Origin: Paracoccaceae bacterium
GTDB taxonomy: Bacteria; Pseudomonadota; Alphaproteobacteria; Rhodobacterales; Rhodobacteraceae
DNA: 64,000 nucleotides
Direction: 5' to 3'
NCBI GenBank assembly: GCA_006226775.1
Contig: SBGD01000024.1
Coordinates: 1 to 64,000, forward strand
Shown here: positions 37,036-45,587 of the stretch, in pieces
Layout of the letters: each line of letters starts with the position of its first letter
Numbering within the stretch: the stretch's first letter is position 1
Made by a program: the position numbers and the translations under genes
The notes under the pieces: generated by a model
Database searches by the model: none
Told to the model about the DNA's origin: nothing
The model's input: only the letters and a program-made list of their open reading frames with translations

Positions 37036-39600
37036 TCAGAAGCGGTCGAGCAGGCGTTCGAGGTAGTTGCGCTCGATCTCCGGGCGCTCGCCCTCGCCCG
37101 AACGACGGCGGATCTCGTCCAGAAGCTCGCGCGCGCGGCGATAGACATCCTCGCCCTGCAACAGGTTGTCCTCGCTCGAGATCGAGCCGGTATTGCCCTG
37201 GTTGCGGCCCAGCGGATCGCGGCGCTCGCTGTCCTGGGCGCCCGCGGTGTCGCCCTGCCCGCCCTGTTCGCGCTGTTCCTCGGCCATTGCCTCGCCCAGG
37301 TTGCGCATCCCCTCGCGCAGCGCTTCCATCGCCTCGGCCTGGCGGTCGATCGCCTCGGCCAGGTCGTTGTCGCGCAGCGCCCGTTCGGCGCCATCCATCG
37401 CCCGCTCGGCATCCTCCAGCGCCTGCTCGGCCCGGCGCCCGGCCTCGGTGCCCTGACCGGGCAGCGCGCCGCGCTGGCGCTCGACCTCGCGCCGCAGCGC
37501 CTCCTGCCGGTCGGCAAGGCCCTCGCGGCCGGATTGCGCCTGGTCCCGGCCCTCTTGATCGCCCTGGCCCTGGCCCTCGCCCTGCTGGTGCTGCTCGCCC
37601 TGGCCCTGGCTGCCGTCGCGGCCCTGGTTCTGCTGGCTCTGGCCCTGGTTGGCGCCGGGGTTGAACTGTTCCTGCAGGTCGCGGAAGGCCTGGTCGCTGA
37701 GGCCCTGCTGGTCGCGCAGGGTCTCGGCCAGCCCGTCCATCGCCTGTTGGCCCGGCGATTGCTGGCCCTGGCCCTGCTGGCCCTGGGTCACCTGCATGTT
37801 TTCCAGAAGCTGCTGCAACTCGGCCAGCGCCTGTTCGGCCTCGGCCATGCGGCCCTGTTCCATCAATTCCTGGATCCGGTCCATCATGCGCTGCAGGTCG
37901 TCCTGGGTCATCTGCATCATGTTGTCCGGGTTCTGCGCCATTTCCGGGTTTTCTTCCCCCTCCTCGCGCTGCTGCTGGGCCAGCTGGCGCATGTAGTCCT
38001 GGGTCGCGTCGCGCAATTCCTGCATCAGCTCGGCAATCTCCTGCTCGGAGGCGCCGTTCTTCATCGCCTCGGCCAGACGCTCCTGCGCGCGGCGCAGCCG
38101 TTCCAGCGCATCCGAGAGGTCGCCGTCTTCCAGCAGCACCGCCAGGTCCCACATCGCGGCGGCCAGTTCGTCGCGCTGGGCCGCGCTCATGCCGGCCTCG
38201 GTGAAGGCTTCCAGCCGCCGCTGGATGGTGCGCATCCGCAGGTAGGGCGCGGCGGTGCGGAAGACCTCTTCGGGCTTGTAGGTGATCGCCCGCAGGATCT
38301 GGGCAATCGCCGGCGCATTGGCGCGCGACCACAGCAGCGCCCGGCGCTGGTCGATGATCGCGGCGGCAAAGGGGTCGAAGAAGCGCCGGCCGGGCAGCGG
38401 CACCTCGAGCACATGCGGCACGCTTTGCTGGTTCAGGTCGTCGCGCACGCCGAGCTCGATCCTGACCGGCAGATTGGCCCAGGGATGTTCCGAGAAATCC
38501 TCGACCAGGGTCTCGGTGAACGCCGCCCGCGAGCCGGAGATCGGCAGCGGCAGCGGCACCACCAGCGCCTCGCGCGGCTCAGGATCGGTCGCCAGCCCGT
38601 AGCGGCGGTCGAGTGCGCCCATGTCGAGGGTGATGCGGGCCTGTCCTTCGCGGACGCCGTAATCGTCGCTGGCCTCGAAGGGCAGCGACATCTCGCCGCG
38701 CGCGGCGGTGGTGATCTCGTCGGTGGCCTGCACCCTCGGGGCGGTATCCTTGGCCAGCGTGATCTCCCAGCGGCGCCCGCCGGGGCCGTCGATCACAAGC
38801 TCGCCGGGGCGCGTCACGTCAAAGCTCTGCGCGGATTCGGCCACGCTGGGCAGGTCCTCGGTGCGCCCCGAGACGGTCTCAGTGACGGTCAGCGCGCCCG
38901 GCTCGCCGTAAAGCCGCAGGGTGATGCGGCTGCCCTCGGCCAGTTCCAGCGCGGCGCCGTCCAGATCGGCGAGGTAGAGCGACGGCAGGCCGGTATAGAC
39001 CGGCGGTTCGACCCAGCCTTCCCAGGTGGGCCCCGAGGCCAGGGCGGCGCCGCCGGGGGTCATGGTGGTGACCGAGGTGACCTTCCAGAACGACCCGAAG
39101 AGCAGCGCCACCGCCAGCGCCAGCACCGCCACGTAGCGCAGCGCGAAGGGATCGCGGCGCGACACCCGCAGGTCGGGACGGACGGCGCGGGCCGATGCGG
39201 CGCGTTCGGCCATGCGGGCCTGGTGCGCGCGCCAGACCGCGACCGAGGCGGCATCGGTGCCGCCGATCGCCTGGCTGTCGCGCAGGGTCTGCAGCGGGCG
39301 GCCCTTGAGCGAGCCGTCCAGCCGGTCCAGCGCATCCTGACGGCGCGGCCAGCGCATCTGGCGGATGCCATGGCCGAAGGCCACCAGCGCCGCCAGCGCG
39401 AAGCCGGTGATCAGCACCCAGACCGCCTCGAGCGCGAGGTGATCCTGCGCGCCCAGCATCAGCAGCGCCAGCGCCAGCAGCGCCACCGACCACAGCGGCC
39501 AGAAGGCGCGCGTGATGCGCTCGGCCAGCAGGCCGAGCCATGTCAGCGTGACCGCACCGCGGATCTTCGCCAGGCTCTCAAGGTAGCGCGCTTCGGGAAT
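37036..39600 (-). CDS. TIGR02302-type (DUF4175) large membrane protein, probable non-AUG start
   Basis: About 854 residues. Two or three hydrophobic segments lie near the N-terminus and around residue 150 (YVAVLALAVALLFGSFW), then a beta-rich domain (WVEPPVYTGLPSLYL), and a long Gln/Gly/Glu-rich low-complexity helical region (QGQQGQGQQSPGQQAMDGLA). The layout fits the TIGR02302/DUF4175 family of alphaproteobacteria, whose function is unknown. The frame is open from just after the lysA stop, but no ATG, GTG or TTG precedes the conserved N-terminal residues. An ATT at 39600 with GGAG 7 nt upstream is the best start; a GTG at 39486 would remove the first helix. Confidence 0.75.
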   Translation of the reverse strand: MPEARYLESLAKIRGAVTLTWLGLLAERITRAFWPLWSVALLALALLMLGAQDHLALEAVWVLITGFALAALVAFGHGIRQMRWPRRQDALDRLDGSLKGRPLQTLRDSQAIGGTDAASVAVWRAHQARMAERAASARAVRPDLRVSRRDPFALRYVAVLALAVALLFGSFWKVTSVTTMTPGGAALASGPTWEGWVEPPVYTGLPSLYLADLDGAALELAEGSRITLRLYGEPGALTVTETVSGRTEDLPSVAESAQSFDVTRPGELVIDGPGGRRWEITLAKDTAPRVQATDEITTAARGEMSLPFEASDDYGVREGQARITLDMGALDRRYGLATDPEPREALVVPLPLPISGSRAAFTETLVEDFSEHPWANLPVRIELGVRDDLNQQSVPHVLEVPLPGRRFFDPFAAAIIDQRRALLWSRANAPAIAQILRAITYKPEEVFRTAAPYLRMRTIQRRLEAFTEAGMSAAQRDELAAAMWDLAVLLEDGDLSDALERLRRAQERLAEAMKNGASEQEIAELMQELRDATQDYMRQLAQQQREEGEENPEMAQNPDNMMQMTQDDLQRMMDRIQELMEQGRMAEAEQALAELQQLLENMQVTQGQQGQGQQSPGQQAMDGLAETLRDQQGLSDQAFRDLQEQFNPGANQGQSQQNQGRDGSQGQGEQHQQGEGQGQGDQEGRDQAQSGREGLADRQEALRREVERQRGALPGQGTEAGRRAEQALEDAERAMDGAERALRDNDLAEAIDRQAEAMEALREGMRNLGEAMAEEQREQGGQGDTAGAQDSERRDPLGRNQGNTGSISSEDNLLQGEDVYRRARELLDEIRRRSGEGERPEIERNYLERLLDRF

Positions 39601-39642
39601 GTCACCGCTCCATCTCTCAGGCGGCCGGGACGCGGGTCTGCG

Positions 39643-40908
39643 TCAGAGCCACGGAGGGATGGTATCGCGATTTATGATTTCGTCAAAGGTCGGGCGGGCC
39701 CGGATGACAGCAAATTTATCATCCCGGACCAGAACCTCGGGGACCAGCGGCCGGGTGTTGTATTCGCTGGCCATCACCGCGCCGTAGGCCCCGGCCGAGC
39801 GAAAGGCGACCAGGTCACCGGCTTTCAGCGGCGGCATCATCCGCGCCTTGGCAAAGGTATCGCCGGTCTCGCAGACCGGGCCGACGATGTCATGCGGCGT
39901 CTGCTCCACCCCCGGTTCGGGTTCGCGCAGCGGCACGATCTCGTGCCAGGCATCGTACATCGCGGGGCGGATCAGGTCGTTCATCGCCGCGTCGAGGATC
40001 AGGAATTGGCGGTCCTCGCCCTGTTTCAGGTAAATCACCTTCGACACCAGGATGCCGGCGTTTCCGGCGATCAGCCGCCCCGGCTCGATTTCGATCTCGC
40101 AGCCCAGGTGGCCCACGGTGTCCTTGATCATCCGGCCATATTCCACCGGCAAGGGCGGCGCGGCGTTCGAGCGGGCATAGGGAATGCCCAGGCCGCCGCC
40201 CAGGTCGAGCCGCCGGATGTCGTGACCATCGGCGCGCAGCACCTCGGTCAGCTCGGCCACCTTGGCATAGGCCTGGCGGAAGGGCTCGAGCTGGGTGAGC
40301 TGGCTGCCGATATGCACGTCGATGCCGATCACCTCGATGCCGGGAAGGGCTGCGGCAAGGGCATAGACCTCGCGCGCGCGGCTGATCGGAATGCCGAACT
40401 TGTTCTCCGATTTGCCGGTGGCGATCTTGGCATGGGTCTGGGCGTCGACATCGGGGTTGACGCGAATGGTGATCGGCGCGGTCATGTCCAGCGCGGTGGC
40501 GATCTCGGAGATCACCTCCATCTCGGGCTCGCTCTCGACGTTGAACTGGCGGATGCCGCCGGTCAGGGCGGTGCGGATCTCGTCGCGCGTCTTGCCGACG
40601 CCGGAGAAGACGATTCGCTCGCCCGGCACCCCGGCGGCGACGGCGCGGGCGTATTCGCCGCCCGAGACCACGTCCATGCCCGCCCCGGCCTCGGCCAGGG
40701 TCTTCAGGATCGCCTGGTTGGATGCCGCCTTCATCGCGTAGCAGACCAGGTGCGGCAGCCCGTCGAGCGCTTCGTCGAAGAGCCGGAAGTGGCGCAGCAA
40801 GGTCGCCGTGGAATAAAGGTAGAACGGCGTGCCGACCGTGGCGGCAATCTCGGCCACGGGCACGTCTTCGGCGAAGAGCGCGCCGTCGCGGTAGAGAAAA
40901 TGGTCCAT
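39643..40908 (-). CDS. lysA: Diaminopimelate decarboxylase
   Basis: Last step of lysine synthesis: meso-diaminopimelate to L-lysine. The 421 residues (from MDHFLYRDG) are a fold-III PLP enzyme. The PLP lysine is in CYAMKAASNQAIL, followed by GIDVHIGSQLT, LDLGGGLGIPY, EPGRLIAGNAG and the active-site Cys in GPVCETGDTFAK. A second in-frame ATG at 40920 is an equally usable start. Confidence 0.95.
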   Translation of the reverse strand: MDHFLYRDGALFAEDVPVAEIAATVGTPFYLYSTATLLRHFRLFDEALDGLPHLVCYAMKAASNQAILKTLAEAGAGMDVVSGGEYARAVAAGVPGERIVFSGVGKTRDEIRTALTGGIRQFNVESEPEMEVISEIATALDMTAPITIRVNPDVDAQTHAKIATGKSENKFGIPISRAREVYALAAALPGIEVIGIDVHIGSQLTQLEPFRQAYAKVAELTEVLRADGHDIRRLDLGGGLGIPYARSNAAPPLPVEYGRMIKDTVGHLGCEIEIEPGRLIAGNAGILVSKVIYLKQGEDRQFLILDAAMNDLIRPAMYDAWHEIVPLREPEPGVEQTPHDIVGPVCETGDTFAKARMMPPLKAGDLVAFRSAGAYGAVMASEYNTRPLVPEVLVRDDKFAVIRARPTFDEIINRDTIPPWL

Positions 40909-40960
40909 GGCGGCGGTCATGACAAATACCGCCGCCGGGATCAATGGCGATCGCGCGGTG

Positions 40961-42166
40961 TCAGCCGCCGCGGATCGATTGCTTCTTCGCTTCGCGCGCC
41001 TCGTCCTTGGAGTTCTTCGCGCGCCGGGTCTGGTAGGCGATCACGTTGCGGAACACCTTGGCAAAGCGCGGGTTCATCACGCCTTCGCCGGTGGCCAGTT
41101 GGTAGAGCGTGTGGAACGGCTTGGTATTGCATTCGACGATCACCGGCCCGTCCTCGGACATGCCGATATCCCAGCCGAGGCAGCCGATATAGGGAAAGAG
41201 CATATGCGCTTTCTCGGCGGTCTCTTTCAGCAGGTCGAAATGCGGCAGCCTGAAGCCCTTGAACGGCTTGCCGGAGACCGGGTGGGTCTCGGGATAGGTG
41301 GTGTCGGGCCCGGTGCCGCGACGCACGCCCAGCACTTCGCCGGTCTCGAGGTCGATTTTCGCCAGCATCGAGCCGTCCTGCCAGAAATTGTCCGACATCG
41401 CCTTGGGCGAGGGGATTTTCCACAGGGCATAGAGCACGCGGGCCTTTCCCTCCTCCTCGACCACCGTGACGGTGCGGATCGAGCCCAGCGCCGGTCCGGC
41501 CAGGTCGGTCATGGCGGAATGCTGCTTGACCGTGGATTGGAACAGGAAGCCCTTCTTGCTGTAATCGGCCACGATCTCGCGCGCCATGTCGGCGAGCGGA
41601 ATGCTCTTGCCGTTGGACAGGTGCAGCGTCTCGCCATCGTCGTCCAGCCGCTCGAAACAGGCGGAGCCTTCGCTGAGCGAGCCCCAGAGCGGCTTGGCAA
41701 AGATCGGATAGACCGCGTCTTGCTTGAGAAAGCGCATCACCTCGTCCTCGGTGCGCAGCGCCGGGATGTCGCCAAAGGCGCGATCCTTGTGGGCCACGGC
41801 CTGGGTCCGGGTGGTCGGCACGCCGAAGCTTTTCAGCGTATTGGTCAGCATGACCTTGTTGGACAGGAACTTGCCCATCACCGGCAGCGTGTCGGGCGAC
41901 ATTTTCGCGCTGAGATCGGTGCTGGCCTTGACGCCGATGAACTCCGCCCGCTGGGCGGCGGTCAGGCGTTTGTCATAAACCTGGAAGTCGTAATATTCGT
42001 TCGGGCGCAGCTTGGTACCCTTGGCCTTGAGGCTCAGGATCTGGCCCAGTTGCGTGAAAGGCCCGACACCGGCTTCCCGGGCGACCCGGACAAGTGTCGG
42101 GGACTCCGGAGCTTTCTTGGCCTGCGGCGCAACCAGGAGTGTCTTGTCAACGATTGTGGCGGTCAT
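40961..42166 (-). CDS. ATP-grasp family protein (TupA/sugar-transfer-associated type)
   Basis: A 401-residue protein with a C-terminal ATP-grasp fold (PIFAKPLWGSLSEGSA, RTVTVVEEEGKARVLYALWK, CLGWDIGMSEDGPVIVECNT). The pattern LGWDI...GPVIVE.N resembles the sugar-transfer-associated ATP-grasp (TupA-like) family. Such proteins are thought to ligate or modify cell-envelope material, but the substrate here is unknown. GGAG stands 6 nt before the ATG at 42166; another ATG is just before it. It is a single gene after a 400-nt gap. Confidence 0.7.
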   Translation of the reverse strand: MTATIVDKTLLVAPQAKKAPESPTLVRVAREAGVGPFTQLGQILSLKAKGTKLRPNEYYDFQVYDKRLTAAQRAEFIGVKASTDLSAKMSPDTLPVMGKFLSNKVMLTNTLKSFGVPTTRTQAVAHKDRAFGDIPALRTEDEVMRFLKQDAVYPIFAKPLWGSLSEGSACFERLDDDGETLHLSNGKSIPLADMAREIVADYSKKGFLFQSTVKQHSAMTDLAGPALGSIRTVTVVEEEGKARVLYALWKIPSPKAMSDNFWQDGSMLAKIDLETGEVLGVRRGTGPDTTYPETHPVSGKPFKGFRLPHFDLLKETAEKAHMLFPYIGCLGWDIGMSEDGPVIVECNTKPFHTLYQLATGEGVMNPRFAKVFRNVIAYQTRRAKNSKDEAREAKKQSIRGG

Positions 42167-42570
42167 CATCTTCTCCGGACTTTCAGCTCTGCTATGATCT
42201 GAATGCCGGGTGAATATGGCGTTAATTTGGCAAATCGAAACAATCAGCGGGGCAATTCGGGGATTGGGGCGCATTTGCCGACAATTTTAACGGCGTTTGC
42301 AGGACAACACGGCTGATCTGAGGAGACCTTCAACGCTCAGCCCCCGCGCGGAGTCAAGGCCGCAGGCCGCCGCGCATCGCCGAGCCGCCCCCCGGCACGG
42401 CGATTTGGTTGCCGGCAGCGCGTCGCTGGGGGCTATTGCGGGGTGGCAGCCATAAAGCGCTATAGCGAATAGGTTGGATCGCCGCACCGCGGCCCGTCGA
42501 TGCGCGGCTCGGTGAACAGCCGGTCTGATGGTCGTATCCTTCAGACGTTTCAGCCTGACACCATCCCGCT
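42167..42570. other. 404-bp gap upstream of the ATP-grasp gene
   Basis: The part next to the ATP-grasp gene (42167-42300) is AT-richer and presumably holds its promoter, but no clear -35/-10 pair can be chosen. The rest is mixed GC sequence with no convincing frame, tRNA or strong terminator hairpin. I see nothing else assignable. Confidence 0.5.
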
Positions 42571-42897
42571 CTAGGTGACCGGACGTGTCCGCAGGAACAG
42601 GTAAAGCGGCAAGCCGCAGGAGACCCCGATGCAAAAAGTCGCCGGGATCGCCCAGAGCGCGGACCAGTTGCGGCGCACCGATACCTCGGCCAGCACCCAG
42701 AGCGTCAGGGCGATGGCGGCAATCGTCAGATCCCAGACCAGGCCCGACGTCGCGGCATTGACGTGCCAGGCCTCGATCAGCCCCGAAAGGCTGATGCCAT
42801 TGGCCCGGAACCAGGCGATGAACCAGGCCATCGGATGCACCGCGCCCCAGACCGCGAGGCCCAGATAGGCCCACCTGAGCAGCGAGATCCCCGCCAT
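42571..42897 (-). CDS. DUF2834-like small membrane protein
   Basis: A 108-residue protein with three to four hydrophobic segments (LLRWAYLGLAVWGAV, WDLTIAAIALTLWVLA, WAIPATFCIGVSCGLPLYLFLR). The pattern HPMAWFIAWFRANG and the overall layout resemble DUF2834. The function is unknown. It starts 4 nt after the stop of a small lipoprotein gene, in the argH operon. Confidence 0.7.
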   Translation of the reverse strand: MAGISLLRWAYLGLAVWGAVHPMAWFIAWFRANGISLSGLIEAWHVNAATSGLVWDLTIAAIALTLWVLAEVSVRRNWSALWAIPATFCIGVSCGLPLYLFLRTRPVT

Positions 42898-42901
42898 CCG
42901 G

Positions 42902-43048
42902 TCAGTTCGACCCGCCGGTGATGCCGACCTCGGCGGTGCCGGTGATGGTGATGCCGGAGGTGCTTTTCTCCTTCGGCCGCTCCGGCGCGCCATCGACGCC
43001 ACAGGCGGCCAGCGCGGTCAGCGCAGCAAGCATCGTCAGCAATCTCAT
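42902..43048 (-). CDS. 48-residue lipoprotein overlapping the argH end
   Basis: [20 protein letters not shown] gives a short lipoprotein signal with lipobox LAAC, followed by a 32-residue mature tail ([12 protein letters not shown]...VGITGGSN). Its ATG overlaps the argH TGA (ATGA), so it is translated by coupling. Small lipoproteins next to argH or lysA are frequent in this lineage. The function is unknown. Confidence 0.75.
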   Translation of the reverse strand: MRLLTMLAALTALAACGVDGAPERPKEKSTSGITITGTAEVGITGGSN

Positions 43049-44436
43049 CCCAGGATCTCCTTCCAGCGGGCCACCTGTTCGCGCACGCGCACGGGCGCCG
43101 TTCCGCCGTAGGATATACGCGAGGCGACGGAATTGTGCACGCCCAGAACCTCGAAGACCTCGTCACGAATGGCGGAATGCACCGATTGCATGTCTTCCAA
43201 GGTCAGGTCCGGCAGGTCGCAGCCCTTGCCCTCGGCCATGGCCACGAGGCTGCCGGTGACGTGATGCGCCTCGCGGAACGGCATGCCCAGCACCCGCACC
43301 AACCAGTCGGCCAGATCGGTCGCGGTGGAGAACCCGGTGGCGGCAGCGGCCTCGAGGCTGTCGCGGTTCGCGGCCATGTCGCGCACCATGCCCTCCATCG
43401 CGGCCAGCGCCAGCATCAGGTTGTCGGCGGCGTCGAAGACCTGTTCCTTGTCCTCCTGCATGTCCTTGGAATAGGCCAAGGGCAGGCCCTTCATCACCGT
43501 CATCAGCGCCACGTTGGCGCCGAAGATGCGGCCGATCTTGGCGCGGATCAGCTCTGCCGCATCGGGGTTCTTCTTCTGCGGCATGATCGACGAGCCGGTG
43601 GAAAAGCGGTCCGAGAGCGTCACGAAACGGAACTGCGCCGAGGACCAGATCACCAACTCCTCGGCCAGGCGCGACAGGTGCATGGCGCAGATCGAGGCGG
43701 CGGCGAGGTACTCCAGCGCGAAATCCCGGTCGCTGACCGCATCAAGGCTGTTCGCGGCAGGCCGGTCGAAGCCCAGCGCCTGCGCGGTGGCCTCGCGGTC
43801 GATCGGAAACGAGGTGCCGGCCAGCGCGGCGGCGCCCAGAGGGCATTCGTTCATCCGCCGGCGCGCGTCCTGCATGCGCGAACGATCGCGGGCGAACATC
43901 TCGACATAGGCCATCATGTGATGGCCCCAGGTCACCGGCTGCGCCACCTGCAGATGGGTGAAGCCGGGCATGACCCACTCCGCCCCGGCCTCGGCCTGGG
44001 CGAGGAGCGCGCGCAAGAGCGCGAGGAGCCCCTGGTCCGCCGCGTCCAGCTGATCGCGTACCCAGAGCTTGAAATCGGTCGCCACCTGGTCGTTGCGCGA
44101 CCGCCCGGTATGCAGCCGCCCGGCGGGTGCGCCGATCAGATCCTTCAGCCGCGCCTCGACATTCATGTGAATGTCCTCCAGCGCGGTGGAGAACTCGAAC
44201 GGCCCGCCTTCGATCTCTGACAAGATCGTGAGAAGCCCTTCCCTGATGGCTTGCGCATCCTTAGGCTCGATGATGCCCTGAGCGGCCAACATCGCGGCAT
44301 GTGCGCGCGAGCCTTCGATATCCTGTGCGGCCATCCGCCGGTCGAACCCGATCGAGGCATTGATCGCCTCCATGATCGCGTCCGGCCCGGCGGCAAAGCG
44401 GCCGCCCCACATCTGGTTTGAGGATTTGTCTGACAT
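43045..44436 (-). CDS. argH: Argininosuccinate lyase
   Basis: Cleaves argininosuccinate to arginine and fumarate. The 463 residues show [50 protein letters not shown] and the flexible signature [18 protein letters not shown]. The ATG at 44436 lies in CATG shared with the opposite-strand tlpA start. A GTG at 44445 would extend it by three residues. Confidence 0.95.
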   Translation of the reverse strand: MSDKSSNQMWGGRFAAGPDAIMEAINASIGFDRRMAAQDIEGSRAHAAMLAAQGIIEPKDAQAIREGLLTILSEIEGGPFEFSTALEDIHMNVEARLKDLIGAPAGRLHTGRSRNDQVATDFKLWVRDQLDAADQGLLALLRALLAQAEAGAEWVMPGFTHLQVAQPVTWGHHMMAYVEMFARDRSRMQDARRRMNECPLGAAALAGTSFPIDREATAQALGFDRPAANSLDAVSDRDFALEYLAAASICAMHLSRLAEELVIWSSAQFRFVTLSDRFSTGSSIMPQKKNPDAAELIRAKIGRIFGANVALMTVMKGLPLAYSKDMQEDKEQVFDAADNLMLALAAMEGMVRDMAANRDSLEAAAATGFSTATDLADWLVRVLGMPFREAHHVTGSLVAMAEGKGCDLPDLTLEDMQSVHSAIRDEVFEVLGVHNSVASRISYGGTAPVRVREQVARWKEILG

Positions 44437-45007
44437 GAAGCTCACCCGTCGGGGATTGAATGTTCTGGCTGTTGCTGCCGCTGTCTATATGGGCTTGGGG
44501 GCAAGCGCAAACGCCGCCGACCCCGCCGCACTCGAGGCCCTGCGCGATGCTTCCATGGAAAAGCTGGTGCTCCACCCCGAACCGATGGACCTGGGCGAAA
44601 CTGCCTTCACCGATTTCGACGGTGGCCCGCTCGACCTGGCGCAGTATCACGGCAAGGTGGTGCTGCTGAACTTCTGGGCGACCTGGTGCGCGCCCTGCCG
44701 CAAGGAGATGCCGATGCTGTCGGATCTCCAGACCGGCATGGGCGGCGCCGATTTCGAGGTCGTCACCCTGGCCACCGGGCGCAACCCGGCGCCCTCGATG
44801 ACGCGGTTCTTCGACTCGATCGGCATCGACAACCTGCCCTTGCACCGCGATCCCGACCAGGCGATTGCCCGCGCCATGGCGGTGCGCGGGTTGCCCACCA
44901 CGGTGATCCTGAACCGGCAGGGACAAGAAGTCGCACGGCTGGAAGGCGATGCGGATTGGTCCAGCGCCAGCGCCAAGGCCATCCTGGCGGCCCTGATCGA
45001 CGGGTGA
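44435..45007 (+). CDS. TlpA/ResA-like periplasmic thioredoxin
   Basis: A 190-residue exported thiol-disulfide protein. The signal peptide covers residues 1-27 ([23 protein letters not shown]), and the thioredoxin fold follows with active site [15 protein letters not shown] and the cis-Pro RGLPTTVIL. It probably keeps periplasmic cysteines reduced, for example for cytochrome c maturation. The start codon overlaps that of argH on the other strand. GAGGAT lies upstream. Confidence 0.88.
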   Translation: MKLTRRGLNVLAVAAAVYMGLGASANAADPAALEALRDASMEKLVLHPEPMDLGETAFTDFDGGPLDLAQYHGKVVLLNFWATWCAPCRKEMPMLSDLQTGMGGADFEVVTLATGRNPAPSMTRFFDSIGIDNLPLHRDPDQAIARAMAVRGLPTTVILNRQGQEVARLEGDADWSSASAKAILAALIDG

Positions 45008-45086
45008 GCCCTTGGAATCGCCCGGGTTTCCCCAGGCACCGGCCAATCGGCAACATTCCGCAGCGTCACGCCGCGCTGCGGCAAAG

Positions 45087-45119
45087 CTGCAATGCCCTTG
45101 CAGAAAAATCTGTTATGAT
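45087..45119 (+). promoter_or_regulatory. PhaR-type site and -10 box before the phasin-like genes
   Basis: CTGCAA (45087-45092) and TTGCAG (45098-45103) form an inverted repeat resembling the TGC-rich sites of the polyhydroxyalkanoate repressor PhaR. TATGAT at 45114-45119 is a good -10 box. A repressor here would cover the promoter. Confidence 0.5.
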
Positions 45120-45228
45120 CCTGCCCATGTTCAACCAGGGGCTGCGGTCGGCGTGTGATTCGCCGGGGCCGCGCATGGCCGTTGGCTCACCCGGGGTCCG
45201 CCCCGCGACGAAAAAGGATCGGACCCTG

Positions 45229-45573
45229 ATGCGGGACTCGTTGAAACAGGCGCTGGAGGCGTGGCGCACCTGCCTTGAGGTCGGCACACTGACCATTCAG
45301 GCGCAGAGCGTCGTCGCCTATCGCGGGCTCGGCCTGCTGGGCGGCTGGTCGGTGGCACCGGACGAAAACGCCCGCATGGTGGCCGAGAAACCCGTGGCCT
45401 TCCTGCAGGCCAATCTTGCCGCTGCCACGGCAGTCCTGTCCGGCCGGCGCGCCGACCAGGTGACCCTGGCCTGGATCACGCCGCTGTCGGACGCGGTCAG
45501 CTCCAATCGCACGCGCCTGGAAGGCCGGGGCCCTGCCGGTCCGGCCACCTTCTTCAGAACTTCAGCAGGATAA
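45229..45573 (+). CDS. Phasin-like small protein
   Basis: A 114-residue helical protein (RDSLKQALEAWRTCLEVGTLTIQAQSVVAYRG, then DENARMVAEKPVAFLQA). The pattern of a short helix pair with SxNAxMVxEK is found in a Rhodobacterales family often mislabelled antifreeze protein. It probably coats polyhydroxybutyrate granules. A PhaR-type site lies upstream and a second phasin-type gene 14 nt downstream. The ATG at 45229 is chosen for conservation; its ribosome-binding site is weak. Confidence 0.6.
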   Translation: MRDSLKQALEAWRTCLEVGTLTIQAQSVVAYRGLGLLGGWSVAPDENARMVAEKPVAFLQANLAAATAVLSGRRADQVTLAWITPLSDAVSSNRTRLEGRGPAGPATFFRTSAG

Positions 45574-45587
45574 CAGGAAAGAGACCC

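Noticed and set aside
36871-41253. A very long open frame on the plus strand opposite the TIGR02302-type, lysA and ATP-grasp genes
   Set aside because: It is the antisense of three well-supported genes. Its translation is His/Gln/Arg/Leu-rich without domains, as expected from high GC third positions.
42275-42570. Possible tRNA or small protein gene
   Set aside because: No cloverleaf with a CCA-type acceptor stem and no frame with a ribosome-binding site could be found.
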